Shown in pieces: positions 1 to 11,117 of a stretch of 64,000 nucleotides of DNA (position 1 is its first letter; every line of letters starts with the position of its first letter). Made by a program: the position numbers and the translations under genes. The notes under the pieces were generated by a model. The model was not told the DNA's origin and searched no databases. It saw only the letters and a list, made by a program, of their open reading frames with translations. This DNA comes from Dastarcus helophoroides (Eukaryota > Arthropoda > Insecta > Coleoptera > Bothrideridae): NCBI GenBank assembly GCA_028583605.1, contig CM053330.1:20476934-20540933 (forward strand), in the 5' to 3' direction.

Positions 1-305
1 AAAATTGACGATCTCCTCTTGAAAACTAAGAGACTTGAATAAAATCTAACTTTACTATTGAAATACAATAGATGTTTCATTTTTAGGTATTAAATTTCAT
101 AAAGGTATTTTTATAAACAAATGAGTGATTTCAAACAATAAAAATTGGCAATTTTTAGATTTTTCAAAATATTTCAGAAATCAGGTGAGATATTTTAAAT
201 CTATTTTCACAAAAATACTACAATCATAATTAGACAACTTTTTTTTTAATTTAACCGACTCTGTATCTATAATAGTTAAGGAGATCATAACGGTAACGGT
301 AAGGT
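1..305. repeat. Arm of a foldback element (partial, window edge)
   Basis: This stretch is a diverged direct copy of about 15485-15800: both contain 'cttgaaaactaagaga', a 'tttataaacaaat' block and 'ctctgtatctataatagtt' (ctctgcatct in the other). It is inverted relative to about 14700-14880. It is therefore one arm of the same foldback family as the element at 14700-15800; the partner arm would lie left of the window. No coding content is visible. Confidence 0.75.
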
Positions 306-1028
306 GTGAAATAGTAATAACTCTGTATATTACAATTTGAAAATTAAAAAAAAAACAATGTTATATGTTTTATATATGTATATGTTTTAAGTTTTCACTT
401 CTGTCGACAGTCCCCATAACTGCCCATTTTCAAAAATATTTTGTAGGAAGAAAAAGTTATGTGACTTTGTATAAATTGAATTGTGAAATTTATTTTCTGG
501 GGATTAGTTTGAGTATACTTAAAGGAATTGGCAGACAGACACACAAAAAAGACTTTTATTACACTAAAGATTATGGAAATAAGAGCAACTATGTGGAAAC
601 GATATTAATATGTAATTAATTGAATATTTAGTGGTTTAGAAATAATTGCACTGGCAAGAGACTGGTATAGGCACGTTCATGCAGAGCGTGGAACAGCCAA
701 ATGGAATAAATCCCATATCTCAGTTATTCTACAAATTTATCAAAAATGCATTTTTTTTATTAGTAAGTTAGATTAGAATATTTAAAGGATATTTCGTTAA
801 TTGTTTCTTGTTATTATTTATTGCTCTACTTTTTATTATATTTTTACTGCTGCTTTAAATTCGCATGGTACTGCTAACATCTTTATTTAATTTTTTTAAA
901 TAAATTTAAATAATTTCAGTTTTTTAATGTAACTAAAGCACTAAACTAAACACTGTGGCTTGTGAATAAGTCCAAAGAAGGTTTCACCCCTTTACCACAT
1001 CGGCAACTAAATAAATAATTACGCGATA
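306..1028. other. AT-rich interval without recognisable gene
   Basis: Only short, compositionally biased ORFs occur here and none resembles a known domain. No repeat copy elsewhere in the window was recognised. The right part probably belongs to the tail of the Penelope-like element that follows. Confidence 0.5.
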
Positions 1029-1063
1029 CGTATTTCGCCAGCAGAACTGGCATTTTCAAGCGT
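1029..1063 (-). ncRNA. Hammerhead-like motif at the tail of the Penelope-like element
   Basis: On the minus strand a 'cttgaaaatg' block is followed by a perfect 5-bp stem (gccag/ctggc) closed by ttctg and then 'gaaatac'. The order, catalytic-core-like box, stem, GAAA, matches the hammerhead architecture reported for Penelope-like elements. The first box departs from canonical CUGAUGA, so self-cleavage is doubtful in this copy. It lies on the same strand as the RT/endonuclease remnant and about 260 bp downstream of it, as expected for a terminal repeat of such elements. Confidence 0.4.
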
Positions 1064-1319
1064 ACTAATCTAAAAAGATTAGCATGAGATGCATCGACGT
1101 TATCTGCATTGAGATTCAAATCGATACTGGCGGTCTTTTGCTTTCTTTCCTATTTCTAATTGTTTAACACATCTTGGGCATGCAATTTTGACCTGCCACA
1201 AATAGCCTTCAATAAACTGTAGGGCGTCAATGGTCCTTTATCTCCGTTAAGGGTAACTGGCCTCTGATTGATGTAAATTGTTTCGTATACATCAAGTTCT
1301 CTGTTATTTGCGGCCGATC

Positions 1320-2325
1320 TTACAATTTTAAATTGTCGATGTTAATTTTGTGTGCTATACTTATCATATGTAGGGCAACACTTGATTTTTCTTCTCTATT
1401 GTATCTAAAATGAGCGATATGTTCTTTAAATCTGGTTTTAATGGATCTCTTGGTCTGTCCAACATATGATAAATTACAATTGTTATAGCTTATTTCGTAA
1501 ATTCTGGAATTATCAAGCTTGTTCAATTTATCTTTAGCATTACCCAAATTATTGCGGAGACTGTTATTGGCTGTGTGCACTACTTTTACGTTGTTTTCTT
1601 TTAGAACTTTATCAATGTTATTGGGAATATTCGAGTAAAATTGTAATTTCACGACGGTTGCAGGAGTGGTATCTTTAGATTGGTTAAGCTTAGAGCAATC
1701 GTGAATTATTTTCTTAAATCTACATTTTCTTAACATGCTGTTTACTGTTTCTAGGGGAAACCATTAAAAATCGCAACATCTTTAATGTAAGCTAATTCTT
1801 TTATATATCTGGATTTACTTAGAGGAACATTTAAAAGCCTGTTGATTAAAAAATGTATACTTGCTAATTTCTGTTGTGGACAATGATTAGAATCAGCTGT
1901 GATAAAGCGATTTGTATTGGTTTCTTTTCGGTATATATCGAACTCTAAAGTATTTTTATTTCTAATAACTAAGATATCTAAAAACGTAAAGTTAATTGAA
2001 TTGTATTTTGAGTTTAGCTTATCAACGAAATCTTGAACTTCATATTTACTGGTGTCAAAAACTGCAAAAATGTCGTCTACGTATCGTATCTAAATTCGAG
2101 GAAAGTTTATTAATTCATTTTTAATTTCTTGTTCAAAATTGTCCATGGAAAGATCTGCTAGAAATGGACTTAATGGATTTCCCATGGTGGTACCATTTGT
2201 TTGTTTATAAAATTTATTGTCAAACTGTTCTGTTTCATGCATAATGAAGTTAGAGTTAGATATTCTAAAATAATGTATCTCTCTGAAGATGATAGCTTGG
2301 CTGTCGAAACGCGTAAGAGCAACCT
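1320..2325 (-). pseudogene. Penelope-like retroelement: reverse transcriptase plus GIY-YIG endonuclease, broken
   Basis: Reading the minus strand from about 2325, the RT domain shows the motif TTMGNPLSPFLADLSMD, then IRYVDDIFAVFD with the catalytic YVDD at 2083-2072, then a thumb-like segment with NRFITADSNHCP. After an apparent one-base shift in the ggggaaa run near 1755-1765 the frame continues into a GIY-YIG nuclease domain: IYEISYNNC..LSYVGQTKRSIKTRFKEH at about 1505-1415, in which the second motif is YVG rather than YIG. The RT-then-GIY-YIG order defines Penelope-like elements. A TAG at 2092-2090 lies directly before IRYVDD, so the copy cannot make a full protein. The N-terminal RT part is missing or decayed above 2325. 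It ends in 'NIDNLKL' at 1320. Function in life: target-primed retrotransposition. Identification is confident; it is not a host gene. Confidence 0.9.
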
Positions 2326-2764
2326 TTGTTGTGTCTTTTAATCTTTCTTGGTTTTAGGGGACAAGTTTTGTACTTCAATTTTTAAAGATAACTAAGGACC
2401 AGCACGTTCCACCAAAATAATCTAGTTTTACCAACTAAATTAATTTTGACCTTAAAATGTTTGGTTGTCAATACCTAGAAAAATTTTGGAGCTAAGAAAC
2501 AAAAATTATATATTGCCGAAATCAGAATGAAAAGCACCATCTAAATGAATAAAAACATGGCGGGTGTGCCTTTTAAGAAAATCAAGTTGATCGACCTCTT
2601 GATTTTATCTGATATGCAATTGTTTCTTTGCTGACACAGCAAGGACGTAGAAAATTATGCAAAACACTTTTAACTTTGTAGTAGGATTGTAACCGAGATA
2701 CAGTAGCACAAAGGTGTATAGTTTTCGCGTGAATACCCTGTACAGTGATTATATAATTAATAAT

Positions 2765-3182
2765 TAAATAGTTATAGCTATTAATATCACGTGATTATTA
2801 TGCAATTTATAATATTCGAGGACGTTGCCAGGCGACGAGGCGTTAGCTGAGTCATCTGGCACAAATTAGGGATTAATATAATTTAATATTAAATAAATTG
2901 AGGTTTACATATGAATAAGAAATAAAATCTTTTGTTAAATAATAGCTATTAATGTAACGAGATTATTATGCGATTTATAATAATCGAGGACGTTGCCACG
3001 TCCGAAATTGTTTAAATCGCTAATAATCGTGTTGCATTCAAAGCTCTATCGTATCACTGACAAAGATGACATAAAAAAAATAACCAAATTTTTACAATGA
3101 AATTTGTATCTAGGGTATTATGATAGGTAACTATCGTATTATAATTGTAACTAACGCATTATATGCTACTAAGTTACTATTA
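2765..3182. repeat. Family C dispersed repeat, left portion (split by an insertion)
   Basis: It contains two successive versions of the block 'agctattaatgtaacgag' (about 2776 and 2945) followed by 'cgaggacgttgcca'. The same block recurs at 42680 and 44350. After it comes 'cgtatcactgacaaagatga', the start of an inner segment whose far end 'caatgatacgat' is its inverted counterpart. The repeat is interrupted at 3180-3182 by the Harbinger-like element and resumes at 7173. Its class is unknown; a solo LTR or a composite MITE is possible. Confidence 0.7.
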
Positions 3183-3379
3183 GGCGCCGGACACATATAA
3201 GCGATCTCGAAAGCGTGCACGATCACGTTCGCGATGGCGATCAGATATGGTTCTAGAAATTAAATGCAGCCGAACATACTTGTCGCGACCTATCAGCGAT
3301 ATAGCTGCGTTCGCGATCAAACGGTACAGGTTATGTTTGATCGCAGATCGCGTACAATGAAAACTGAAAAATATATTAG

Positions 3380-6300
3380 ATTTAACAATTTTAACATTGG
3401 AAATGTTTATGTTGAGATATGGGGTGAAGTTTCGGGTTTTCGTTCAAGCTTGAAGAACAAGGTGTCGGTGGGTCGGACATACTCGGATCGCCAGTCGAGC
3501 GCTCTCGGCGTCGAGAGGCCGGCATAAAACCTATGAGAGAATATTAAGTTTACAGTTCACCGCAGTGCACCATATTCGTTTAATCCAGTGACGTTTCATT
3601 GGATAAGGCTATCAGCTATGGATATTAAGAGTATGAAAAATAGCGAAAAGTGTAAGACATATTGAGAGCGTAAAAAACGTTTACGAGAGATTGAAAATAG
3701 AGAATCTAGTGAGTTAAGTACGAAAACACCACTAACAAAAATTGAACACAGTAGGCGGTATTGTGAGCATGTAAAGATGCGCAAACTTAAAGGTTCTGAA
3801 GTTTACACGGGTTACCCAAGTCAGCGGCCCTTAAGTGACGGGTTATAATTCCATTATTATGCTGTAAACTCTTACTCTTAATCCAATTCCCGTACTGTCT
3901 TGAAAACCTTGAAGTACTCAGTAAACGAATGTGGTAAAATATCTGCACTTATAATTTTTAGGGCTCAAATAAATGTAAATTACTTTTACAATAAAGTTGA
4001 CAAATTTTTGCTTGTAGATTAAATATATTTTAATATTTCATTGTTTTCGCTTTGTATTAAAATATTTCTTTCAAGAGCCATGAGCATAGATGCCTTAATA
4101 TTATTTTGATTTAAATTATTTCGTAGTCTATTTGGTTATACGAGTATATTTCAATTTAAAAAATAATCTTTCAGAAGAAACTTGGCTAACGGAAACTGTA
4201 AATTTAGAAAAGATAAACATTGCAGAAATAACCTTAAAAATAGAAAAAAGTCGAAAGAAAAATATTTGAATATTCAAGTTTTCACTCGAAATCTCAAGTC
4301 GAATACTTCGATATTAAGGTCGAAAATAAAAAAAAATAGCTAAATAAGGCCAACATTTTGAGTTCAGAAAAGTTTCGGGAAAAACAGATAATTTTAAGAA
4401 AATATTCCAGGATTTCAAAAAATTAATAATGTTCTAAAATTTCAAAACATATGTCAACATTTTGAGGTTGAAGATAAAATTTTGCAACTAAATCAAAATT
4501 ATTGAAAAAAAATTAAAATATTTCATTTAAAGTCAATATTTTAAATAAATGGCTTGTGTTCTTAAGAAAAGAGTTTAGATTAAATTTAAAACCTTAAAAA
4601 TAAAAAACCAAAGCTTTAAAACTGGTTGAAACCTTTATTGGTGTTGGAAATAAGAGTAGAAAAAATTTTGGGATTTGAAAATTTGAAGAAACTCATCACC
4701 CATGATTTAATAAAAAATGGGTTCTTAAATTTCGAAAAAAAAGTTGACGTTTCAAAATTTCGATAAAAAATCTTGAGTTTTCGATTTTATATATTTGTAA
4801 TTTAAAGAATTTTTTAGGCTGAGGTCAAAATTTCGAAAATAAGTCAAAATCTTTAGAAATATTTAGAATTTATTATTTAACATAAAAATTTTAAACAAAA
4901 CATAAATATTTATTGACAGTTCAATTAAAATAAATGACATTTTAAAAGGTTGAGGAATTTTGTGAAAAAGTCATAATTTCAAGAAAATACGCTATATTTA
5001 TTTTTTTAATGCAACAACTTGGGTTAGACTCGCAAGACTGATGTTCAAATTTTGAATCCGTTTGAAATCCGAAGTTTTAAGAAAAAACACAAAAATTGCA
5101 AGTTTGATGTAAAAATTTAAAAAAGTCGAAATTGTGGAAAAAATTTATTAAATTTCGGAAAAGTCCAAAATTTGTGTTTATAATTATTTTGAAAGCATAA
5201 ACGCATAATTTTGTAAAGAAGAGTAAAAATTTGGAGAGAGTACTCCAAATCTATTTTTGACAAATTTTCGACATTTTGAGTTTCGTTCAAATGAAAAAGT
5301 CAATAAGTTGACAATGAAAATTTTTTATGAACGTAAATCCCAAAGAAATTATCAGTGATTGACAACTGCAAGGTTTTAATACATTTGAATTGCTATCATA
5401 ACAAACCTTCTGATGGAAAATTCTCATTTTTTGGATGTAGAATGGAAATTGTTACTGCTCTAGACTGTTTTATAAATTTAAGCTTTATATCTGTAATTTT
5501 GATCATTTCTTGCAATTGGTTTGCTATTTATCATATTATTAGGATTTTATTGATATAAAATATTTAAATAGATTTATGTAAAATTTCTATCAGGAGAATA
5601 TAAATATTCATTTTTACAGAAATGAAGTATATTTCAAGAACGAAACAATATATAATTTAAAATTTTACATATATTGTTTGATTTATTAAATATTCATGAA
5701 AAATAATTATGTTGTGAACGGCGCCTCATAGTGTACTGGTCCTTCGAATATTTAACAACAATCAATTTAAATACCCGAATAGTGATCGGCATCGGCAGTT
5801 CAGATTTCTAGCCCAATATTCGGAATGCAGTAGACCCGTCTAAAAATGTTTGGAAGGTGGTATCGGAAAATCAATTTTGGCGAACTGTAGAGTACTTCTC
5901 CCTTATAGTCCGAAACTTTTTGAAAAAGAGCATCTTGTAATCTGAATAATTACATATAAAAATGATGAGATAAAATCTATACTTAAGATTATACAATATT
6001 AAACTTCACGAATTAAGCAACAACAAAATAATAATAATAAATAACACAAGGTTTATTACAGAATTAACGTAATACGTATTGTTGTAAATCAATACATATT
6101 TTATATAATTATTATTATTTACTACTTCGAAGATACATAGATAATTGTCGTGGTGAATTACAAGGGATGTCGGATAAAACAAGGGTCTTCGTCACTAAAA
6201 TTCTAGCCTTAATAATCTAAATAAATAAAGGTTTCATATTTCAACACGATCGGTAAAGAGGTTATGAAATGATTAATTAAATTATTTTTTATAACAACTT

Positions 6301-6530
6301 TGAAAGTCTGCAATTCGAAAAGTAAACATTTTTTATTAATTTTTTTTCGTAATTCGTATTTATTTATCATTCCGAATCAACTGCCAACGTTGTCTTTGAA
6401 ATTTGTAAATACCCTGTATAACCTTGTATGTTAAATAAAGTGTTAATTATGTTTCTATTTGGTGTTATCATTTCCAATGTCTCCGTTGGTTGCAAGGATT
6501 GCGAAATCTGTGAATTTTTTTAATGAAAAA
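3380..6530 (+). mobile_element. 3.1-kb unclassified element, copy A
   Basis: The sequence from 'ttttaacattggaaatgttt' at about 3385 to 'ggattgcgaaatctgtgaat' at about 6518 recurs in reverse orientation at 31803-37440, and its ends recur alone at about 30157 (5' end) and 41795-41880 (3' end). It carries a short basic coding remnant (3618-3848), a long A/T-run interior (4150-5350) and a one-arm remnant of a foldback at about 5553-5735. 'acattggaaatg' appears at the 5' end and, inverted, near the 3' end, which hints at terminal inverted symmetry. No transposase, RT or Rep/helicase was seen, so the class is open. Confidence 0.75.
3618..3848 (+). pseudogene. Short basic coding remnant inside copy A
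   Basis: An ATG at 3618 opens a frame reading MDIKSMKNSEKCKTY, a TGA stop, then ERKKRLREIENRE, later KIEHSRRYCEHVKMRKLKG and a TAA at 3846-3848. The Lys/Arg/Glu-rich 'RERKKR' style resembles the short basic N-terminal pieces seen in several insect transposon proteins, but I cannot name the family. The inverted copy B carries the same frame with the same internal TGA (start at 37210, minus strand), so the stop predates duplication or the residue is read through in an active parent. The antisense frame (3784-3596) is open only because it shadows this remnant. Function unknown. Confidence 0.4.
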
Positions 6531-7172
6531 CGAAAAAAGGATGATCATTTGTTATATTTAGCACATTGTGACAACAAAAATGTTTTTGCATTAAAAATAA
6601 AATGTAATGCCAAATTGCGAGATATACGAAATTAGGAGGCAGTAATGGGAAAATTTTATTTACATATTGTAATATAGATACATTCAATGAAAATGTTAAA
6701 AAAATGTTTTGAATATATTAAAAACATAACACCCGTGAATGTCTGCATTCAACTTCATATACAGTGTGTCACATTAAACACGAGACCTGGCATAAGTAAA
6801 GACTTTGGTTATTAATTAGGATGACCAGAAAGTTTGTCGTTCAGTAGAGAACATTTTCTCAATTTCGAGATTCATATTGATTGTGTATATGTTTTCCGTG
6901 TTAAATAATTTCTGAAAAAAATTGTGTATTTTTGTGGACACTATACTGAATGTTATCACTTTCGAATTTAGATAAATTTTCAGCGGAAAAGTGAAAAACT
7001 TCAAAGAATGGTGAAGTTTTTCCTCATTACCTCATATATTACGTTAGTAATTGCAATCTTGATTGTGGTCGCAATCGCATATTATGTGTTCTCTCCTTTA
7101 TGTGATCGTGATCGCTATGGCGAACGTGATCGTGAACGTTATCGCGATCGCTTATATGTGGCCGACGCCTTA

Positions 7173-7262
7173 AGCTACTAAATATTATAAGGTTGATAAT
7201 TATCAATAAAGATTTAACTTAAAGGACACTTAATTTTCAATGATACGATGAAAATAATAATC
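7173..7262. repeat. Family C dispersed repeat, right portion
   Basis: Continuation of the repeat broken at 3182: 'agctactaaatattataagg' followed by 'caataaagatttaactt' and the terminal 'caatgatacgat'. The same tail is found at 42900-43000, 49832-49935 and 52405-52505. Confidence 0.65.
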
Positions 7263-7494
7263 AAACTAAAACACAAATTAAACAATGCGCAATAGTCAAT
7301 TTAAATCATAATGCATGTTAGACAGAAGTTAGAAGCTCATTTGCCATGGCCAACATAACTTAAGCTTAACTCACTAACTGCTGATTTAAAAAAATATGAA
7401 AACTACAGGTGCTCAATATATCTTATACTATTAAATGAGTTAATTTGTTTATATGTATATACTATCGTATATTCATTTTTCGGTAAAACGACTC

Positions 7495-7990
7495 TAACGG
7501 TTTTGATAAAATTGTTAACTAGGGATTTTGTAAGTCGAAAAGATGATCCAGGGAGATCTCTTGGTAAAAATTCGGAATCAACAGTTCTTGAGAACATTTT
7601 AATTCTTCAGGAACAAATTTTTATCTCCTAAACGGCTCTATTGACTTCGATGAAACTTGGTAACTAAGGTTTTTTTGTTTCAAAAAAATAATACAGACAG
7701 ATATCACCATTTTTAGGGACATCTTGCTTCTTGAGGAAAAAATTTTTTTCGCAGAAACGGTATGTATCGATTTGAATGAAATTAGGTAAATAAGGGTTTT
7801 TTGGATTAGGAAAACAATAAGTATATAAATTTGGGATCGCATTTTGTCAGGAACATCATTGATCTTGAGGAACAATTTTTATTTCCGAAAGGGCTTTATC
7901 GATTCTGACGAAACTTGGTAATTGGGGGATTTTTATGTCAAGAAAATGATCTAGACGGATTTAATTTTAGTAAAATAAACTTTTTTTCTT
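7495..7990. repeat. ~130-bp tandem repeat, block 1
   Basis: Successive units follow one template: 'cttgaggaacaatttttat', 'tccgaaa.ggct.tatcgatt', 'gaaacttggtaact.agg', a 'tcaagaaaatgatctaga' segment and 'gggatcaccatttttaggga'. About four diverged units are visible, spaced roughly 125-135 bp. Short ORFs on the minus strand arise from the repeat and are not genes. The array resumes at about 9420. Confidence 0.75.
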
Positions 7991-8210
7991 GAGGAGCAAA
8001 TATTATTTATATCTGAAACAATTCTACGTATGTTCTGTTCTATCGATTTCGATCAACATCGGTAACCAAGTCCTAATGCACAGACCAATAAGTTTGAGCA
8101 TTTATCAAATTCGGAGCTTGGAAACCAAAAAACCGTTTTCGATCGTATTAAATCTCCTCAGTTTCGTGTATCCAACCCGAATGCTGACAAATGCTCCGGC
8201 AAGTATGTAC

Positions 8211-8432
8211 TATAGATTCAACGGACATCCTCCATGTGACCCCTAAGTACTACCACCTATTAGTTCATAGAAGAAACTGAAGATAATTCCAACAAGAGCT
8301 GGGTTGCATACTTCTATTATCCTTACTGTTTATTTGCATACGACACTTGTTGGAGTTGTCCTCAGATTTCTTCTATAAACCAATCGGTGGCGGTACTTAG
8401 GAATCACAAAAAGGATATTTGTTGATTCTATA
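8211..8432. mobile_element. Near-perfect hairpin MITE (about 220 bp)
   Basis: The left half 'tatagattcaacggacatcc' through 'gataattccaacaag' pairs with the right half 'cttgttggagttgtcc' through 'gttgattctatag'. The pairing continues over almost the full length with a short loop near 8320. It is nested between the arms of the outer foldback. No coding capacity. Confidence 0.8.
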
Positions 8433-8437
8433 GCATA

Positions 8438-9129
8438 CAGGATCCGCCATTAGTGCGTGGAAGAAGAATAGCTCCTAAGCCTGAGAAGATATCAAAATAA
8501 CATTTTAACCAGTGACGTACATATTCTTGGAGTATATTTTAAAATTATTTACATTTTATTGCACCAATTATATACAGAGTGTTGATATAAATTTACTTTT
8601 TTTTAACAGAACACCCTGTATATTTTTACATAGTTGGATAGCCCTATAAAAATCCAGCAAAATAATAAGGAGTTTATGGGGGTTTGGATGGGTCGTTTTC
8701 CTTATGGAGGATCATAAATCAGGAGATAGGATTCCGATGCAGTCATTTGTAATCACTCAGTGTGATGTAGTATTAACCAATTTGCAACAAAATTAATCAT
8801 TGATAGCTTTTTAGTTTCCATAAACCATAAACTTCTTGTCTTATATTACTTAGTAATGCAGAGTGATGGAGGTTTGTAAATCCAAAAATTACTAAAAAAT
8901 CATATATTATTTTGCTGCATTTTTATAAGGCTATTTAAATGTGTAAAAATATAGTGTTCTATTAAAAAAAGTAAGTTTATATTAACACTCTGTATATGAT
9001 TGGTGCAATAAAATAAAAATAATTTTAAAATGTGCTCCCTATAGATGAAAACCACTGGACAATATTTCATTTTGATATCTTTTCAGGCTTAGGAGCTAGC
9101 CCCCGTCCACGCACTAATGGAGGACCCTG
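8438..9129. mobile_element. Foldback element with TA-flanked ends (about 0.7 kb)
   Basis: The ends 'caggatccgccattagtgcg' (8438) and its inverted form 'cgcactaatggaggaccctg' (ending 9129) are each flanked by TA. The arms extend inward past 'attgcaccaattatatacag' and 'ctgtatatgattggtgcaat'. TA duplication and CAGG.. termini fit a Tc1/mariner-mobilised MITE; no transposase is encoded. Confidence 0.8.
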
Positions 9130-9419
9130 TATATATACTTGCCGGAACATTTGTCAGCATTCGAGTTGGATACACCAAACTGATGAGATCTAATAAGATC
9201 GAAACCAGTCGTTGGTTTCTAAACTCTAAACCTGATAAATGTTCAAGCCTATTGGTCCGTGCATTTAGATTATAATCTTTCTTCTGGGCTTCCCTAGCGA
9301 GCAACCACTTCGCTAAGTGTTTGTGGCGCAACTGTTGATGGTTCAGATACTTATGGTCCACTATACACTCTTAGGGGGCTGCATACTTTGGTCTAGGTTC
9401 CATTCTATTTGCATCGCTA

Positions 9420-9990
9420 ACCAAAAATTTTTTGAATTGGAAAAATTATCTGTAAAAAATGAAGATGACAATTTTTTTAGGGACTTTTCTTCCTTCAGGT
9501 ACAATTTAGGCAATATTTGGGTCAAGAAAATGGTCTAGGTAGATGCAATTTAGCAATTTTAGTAAAAATTCGAGGTCACCATTATTAGGGACATCTTTCT
9601 GATTGAGAAACAATCTTTTATCTCCGAAAAGTTTCAATCGATTTCGAAGAAACTCTTGTAACTAAGGATTTTTCGGTTCAAGAAAACGATTTATATAAAT
9701 TCAGGATCACCATTTTTTAGGGGCATCTTCCTCCTTTAGGAACAATTTTTATGCCCGAAACGACTATCAATGACGATGAACTTGGTAACTAGGACATTTT
9801 TGGGTCAGAAAAATGATCTAGATACCGAAGCAATTTTAGTAAAAATTCGGATCCTTACTTATTAGGAACATCTACCTCCTTGAGGAACAATTTTTTCTCT
9901 CTGAAATGGTTCTGTCCATTTCCACAGTCGATGTCACAATCTTTTAGGGATATCTTACTCGTTGAGAACAGGATAAAGATAATAAATCTT
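9420..9990. repeat. ~130-bp tandem repeat, block 2
   Basis: Four or so units in the same orientation and with the same template as block 1: 'aggaacaatttttatgcccg', 'gatgaacttggtaactagga', 'agtaaaaattcggatcctta'. Unit starts fall near 9480, 9600, 9725 and 9855. The two blocks were probably one array before the foldback insertion. Confidence 0.75.
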
Positions 9991-11117
9991 TAGCGTAAGA
10001 AAAATAGACCTATTGAGATTTTTAGAACAAAATGACACTTCGAGAAAAATTACGAACAGCAAGAGATACATATCAGATGAACCAATCACAACAAACCCAG
10101 TTTGTTACTCTCCCCTTTGGGGCTCTCTATTCTGGAAGCTTGCAAGATTCCAAAAAAAATTTAATTTGTGCCTATTTTGTTTCCTGCACTACAATGACTA
10201 TAATATATTTTTCAAAACGCATTTCATTTTATTCACAATCCAGTTTGTTAATTTTTCGAACATAAAAATAACAAAGCAAAGATAAACAAAATATAGCTGG
10301 CAATAAATACCCCCCTTAGCCTAATCCTTTTAAAAATTGCAAGTAGAAATATTCTAAAAGTAATAAATATCATAAGAATTAGGATTTCTAGGTTTCCAAC
10401 AGCAAAACGGGATATTGATCAAGGGGAGGGAGATGAGGGTGTGTGCCGATAACAATAAAAAATGCCCCAAAATAATTTTTGACTACCAAAAATAAAAAAC
10501 GGGCATAATTTTAGTATTTGCCAATAATTTAAAGGATTAAAAAACAGTTATCCCAAAAAAAAATTGTCGACTAAAAAAGATATCATGCCCTTGAATTTTC
10601 AAAAATCGGTATTTTTGCGTCCTCCTTGGCATAAGGCTAGGCAAATATTGTAAAATTGTGAAATTTGACAGAACATACTATAATTATATGATAATAAATT
10701 GAACAAAACTTTACAGAATTATAGGTTATTATTGTACGTGTAAATTTACCTTTACAATGCGATGGAACGTTAATATAAAAAAAAAGTGAACAAAAACAAG
10801 TGCTGATGTAAATATGAACAATTTTGTAACATTACTCTGGGAGGTTTGTGAGTCGCAGATTGTCGATGATTAATAGTTACAAAAGAGTTTACCCATGCAT
10901 TATATCATGAGTTTACCCCACTAAGCGCCTGAGGGCCGCAACGAGGGACATGGGGGCCGCGAATTGTTGACCTCTGTGCACGGCTCTAAATTGGTATTGG
11001 TGAGAAAGGTACTTAAACCATTTTAGTGTCAGTCTTAACAGACAATAACCATAAGCATGAGCAATTTAGCGATCCCGATTCGCAATCGATTTTCTATCTC
11101 TTTTATTACAGCCCATA
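9991..11117. other. AT-rich interval without recognisable gene
   Basis: Two overlapping short ORFs at 10013-10285 are lysine/phenylalanine-rich and match nothing I recognise. A GC-richer patch around 10925-10990 has no clear feature. Confidence 0.5.

Larger units (their letters stand above)
3183..7169. mobile_element. PIF/Harbinger-like non-autonomous element, split by a 3.1-kb insertion
   Basis: The left end 'ggcgccggacacatataagc' and the inverted right end (reverse complement starting 'ggcgtcggccacatataagc', ending at 7169) match at 22 of 24 positions. Both are flanked by the 3-bp direct repeat TTA (3180-3182 and 7170-7172), and flanking family C sequence joins correctly when the element is removed. 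A TTA/TAA target duplication is the signature of PIF/Harbinger transposons; the superfamily call is inference because no transposase is present. Subterminal CG-rich palindromic runs of 'cgatc', 'cgttcgcga' occur at both ends. The interior from about 3380 to 6530 is a different element (copy A), so the original MITE was roughly 0.8 kb. Confidence 0.7.
8072..9275. mobile_element. Outer foldback element interrupting the tandem array
   Basis: The arm at about 8075-8205 ('cacagaccaataagtttgag', ending 'gctccggcaagtatgtac') is the inverted complement of about 9135-9270 ('tacttgccggaacatttgtc' ... 'cctattggtccgtgcattta'). Two further palindromic elements sit between the arms (8211-8432 and 8438-9129). 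A related single arm occurs at 27310-27445. It separates two blocks of the ~130-bp tandem repeat. Confidence 0.75.

Noticed and set aside
1320..1736. A host GIY-YIG nuclease gene
   Set aside because: It continues from a broken Penelope-like RT on the same strand and has no intact start.
2765..3182. A definite LTR of a retrotransposon
   Set aside because: It has polyadenylation-like aataaa words, but I found no TG..CA ends, primer-binding site or coding region next to any copy; kept as unclassified repeat.
3596..3784. Minus-strand ORF MRIFTCSQYR... also seen at 37044-37232 on the plus strand
   Set aside because: It is antisense to the basic remnant of the 3.1-kb element. Its recurrence reflects the duplicated element, not protein conservation.
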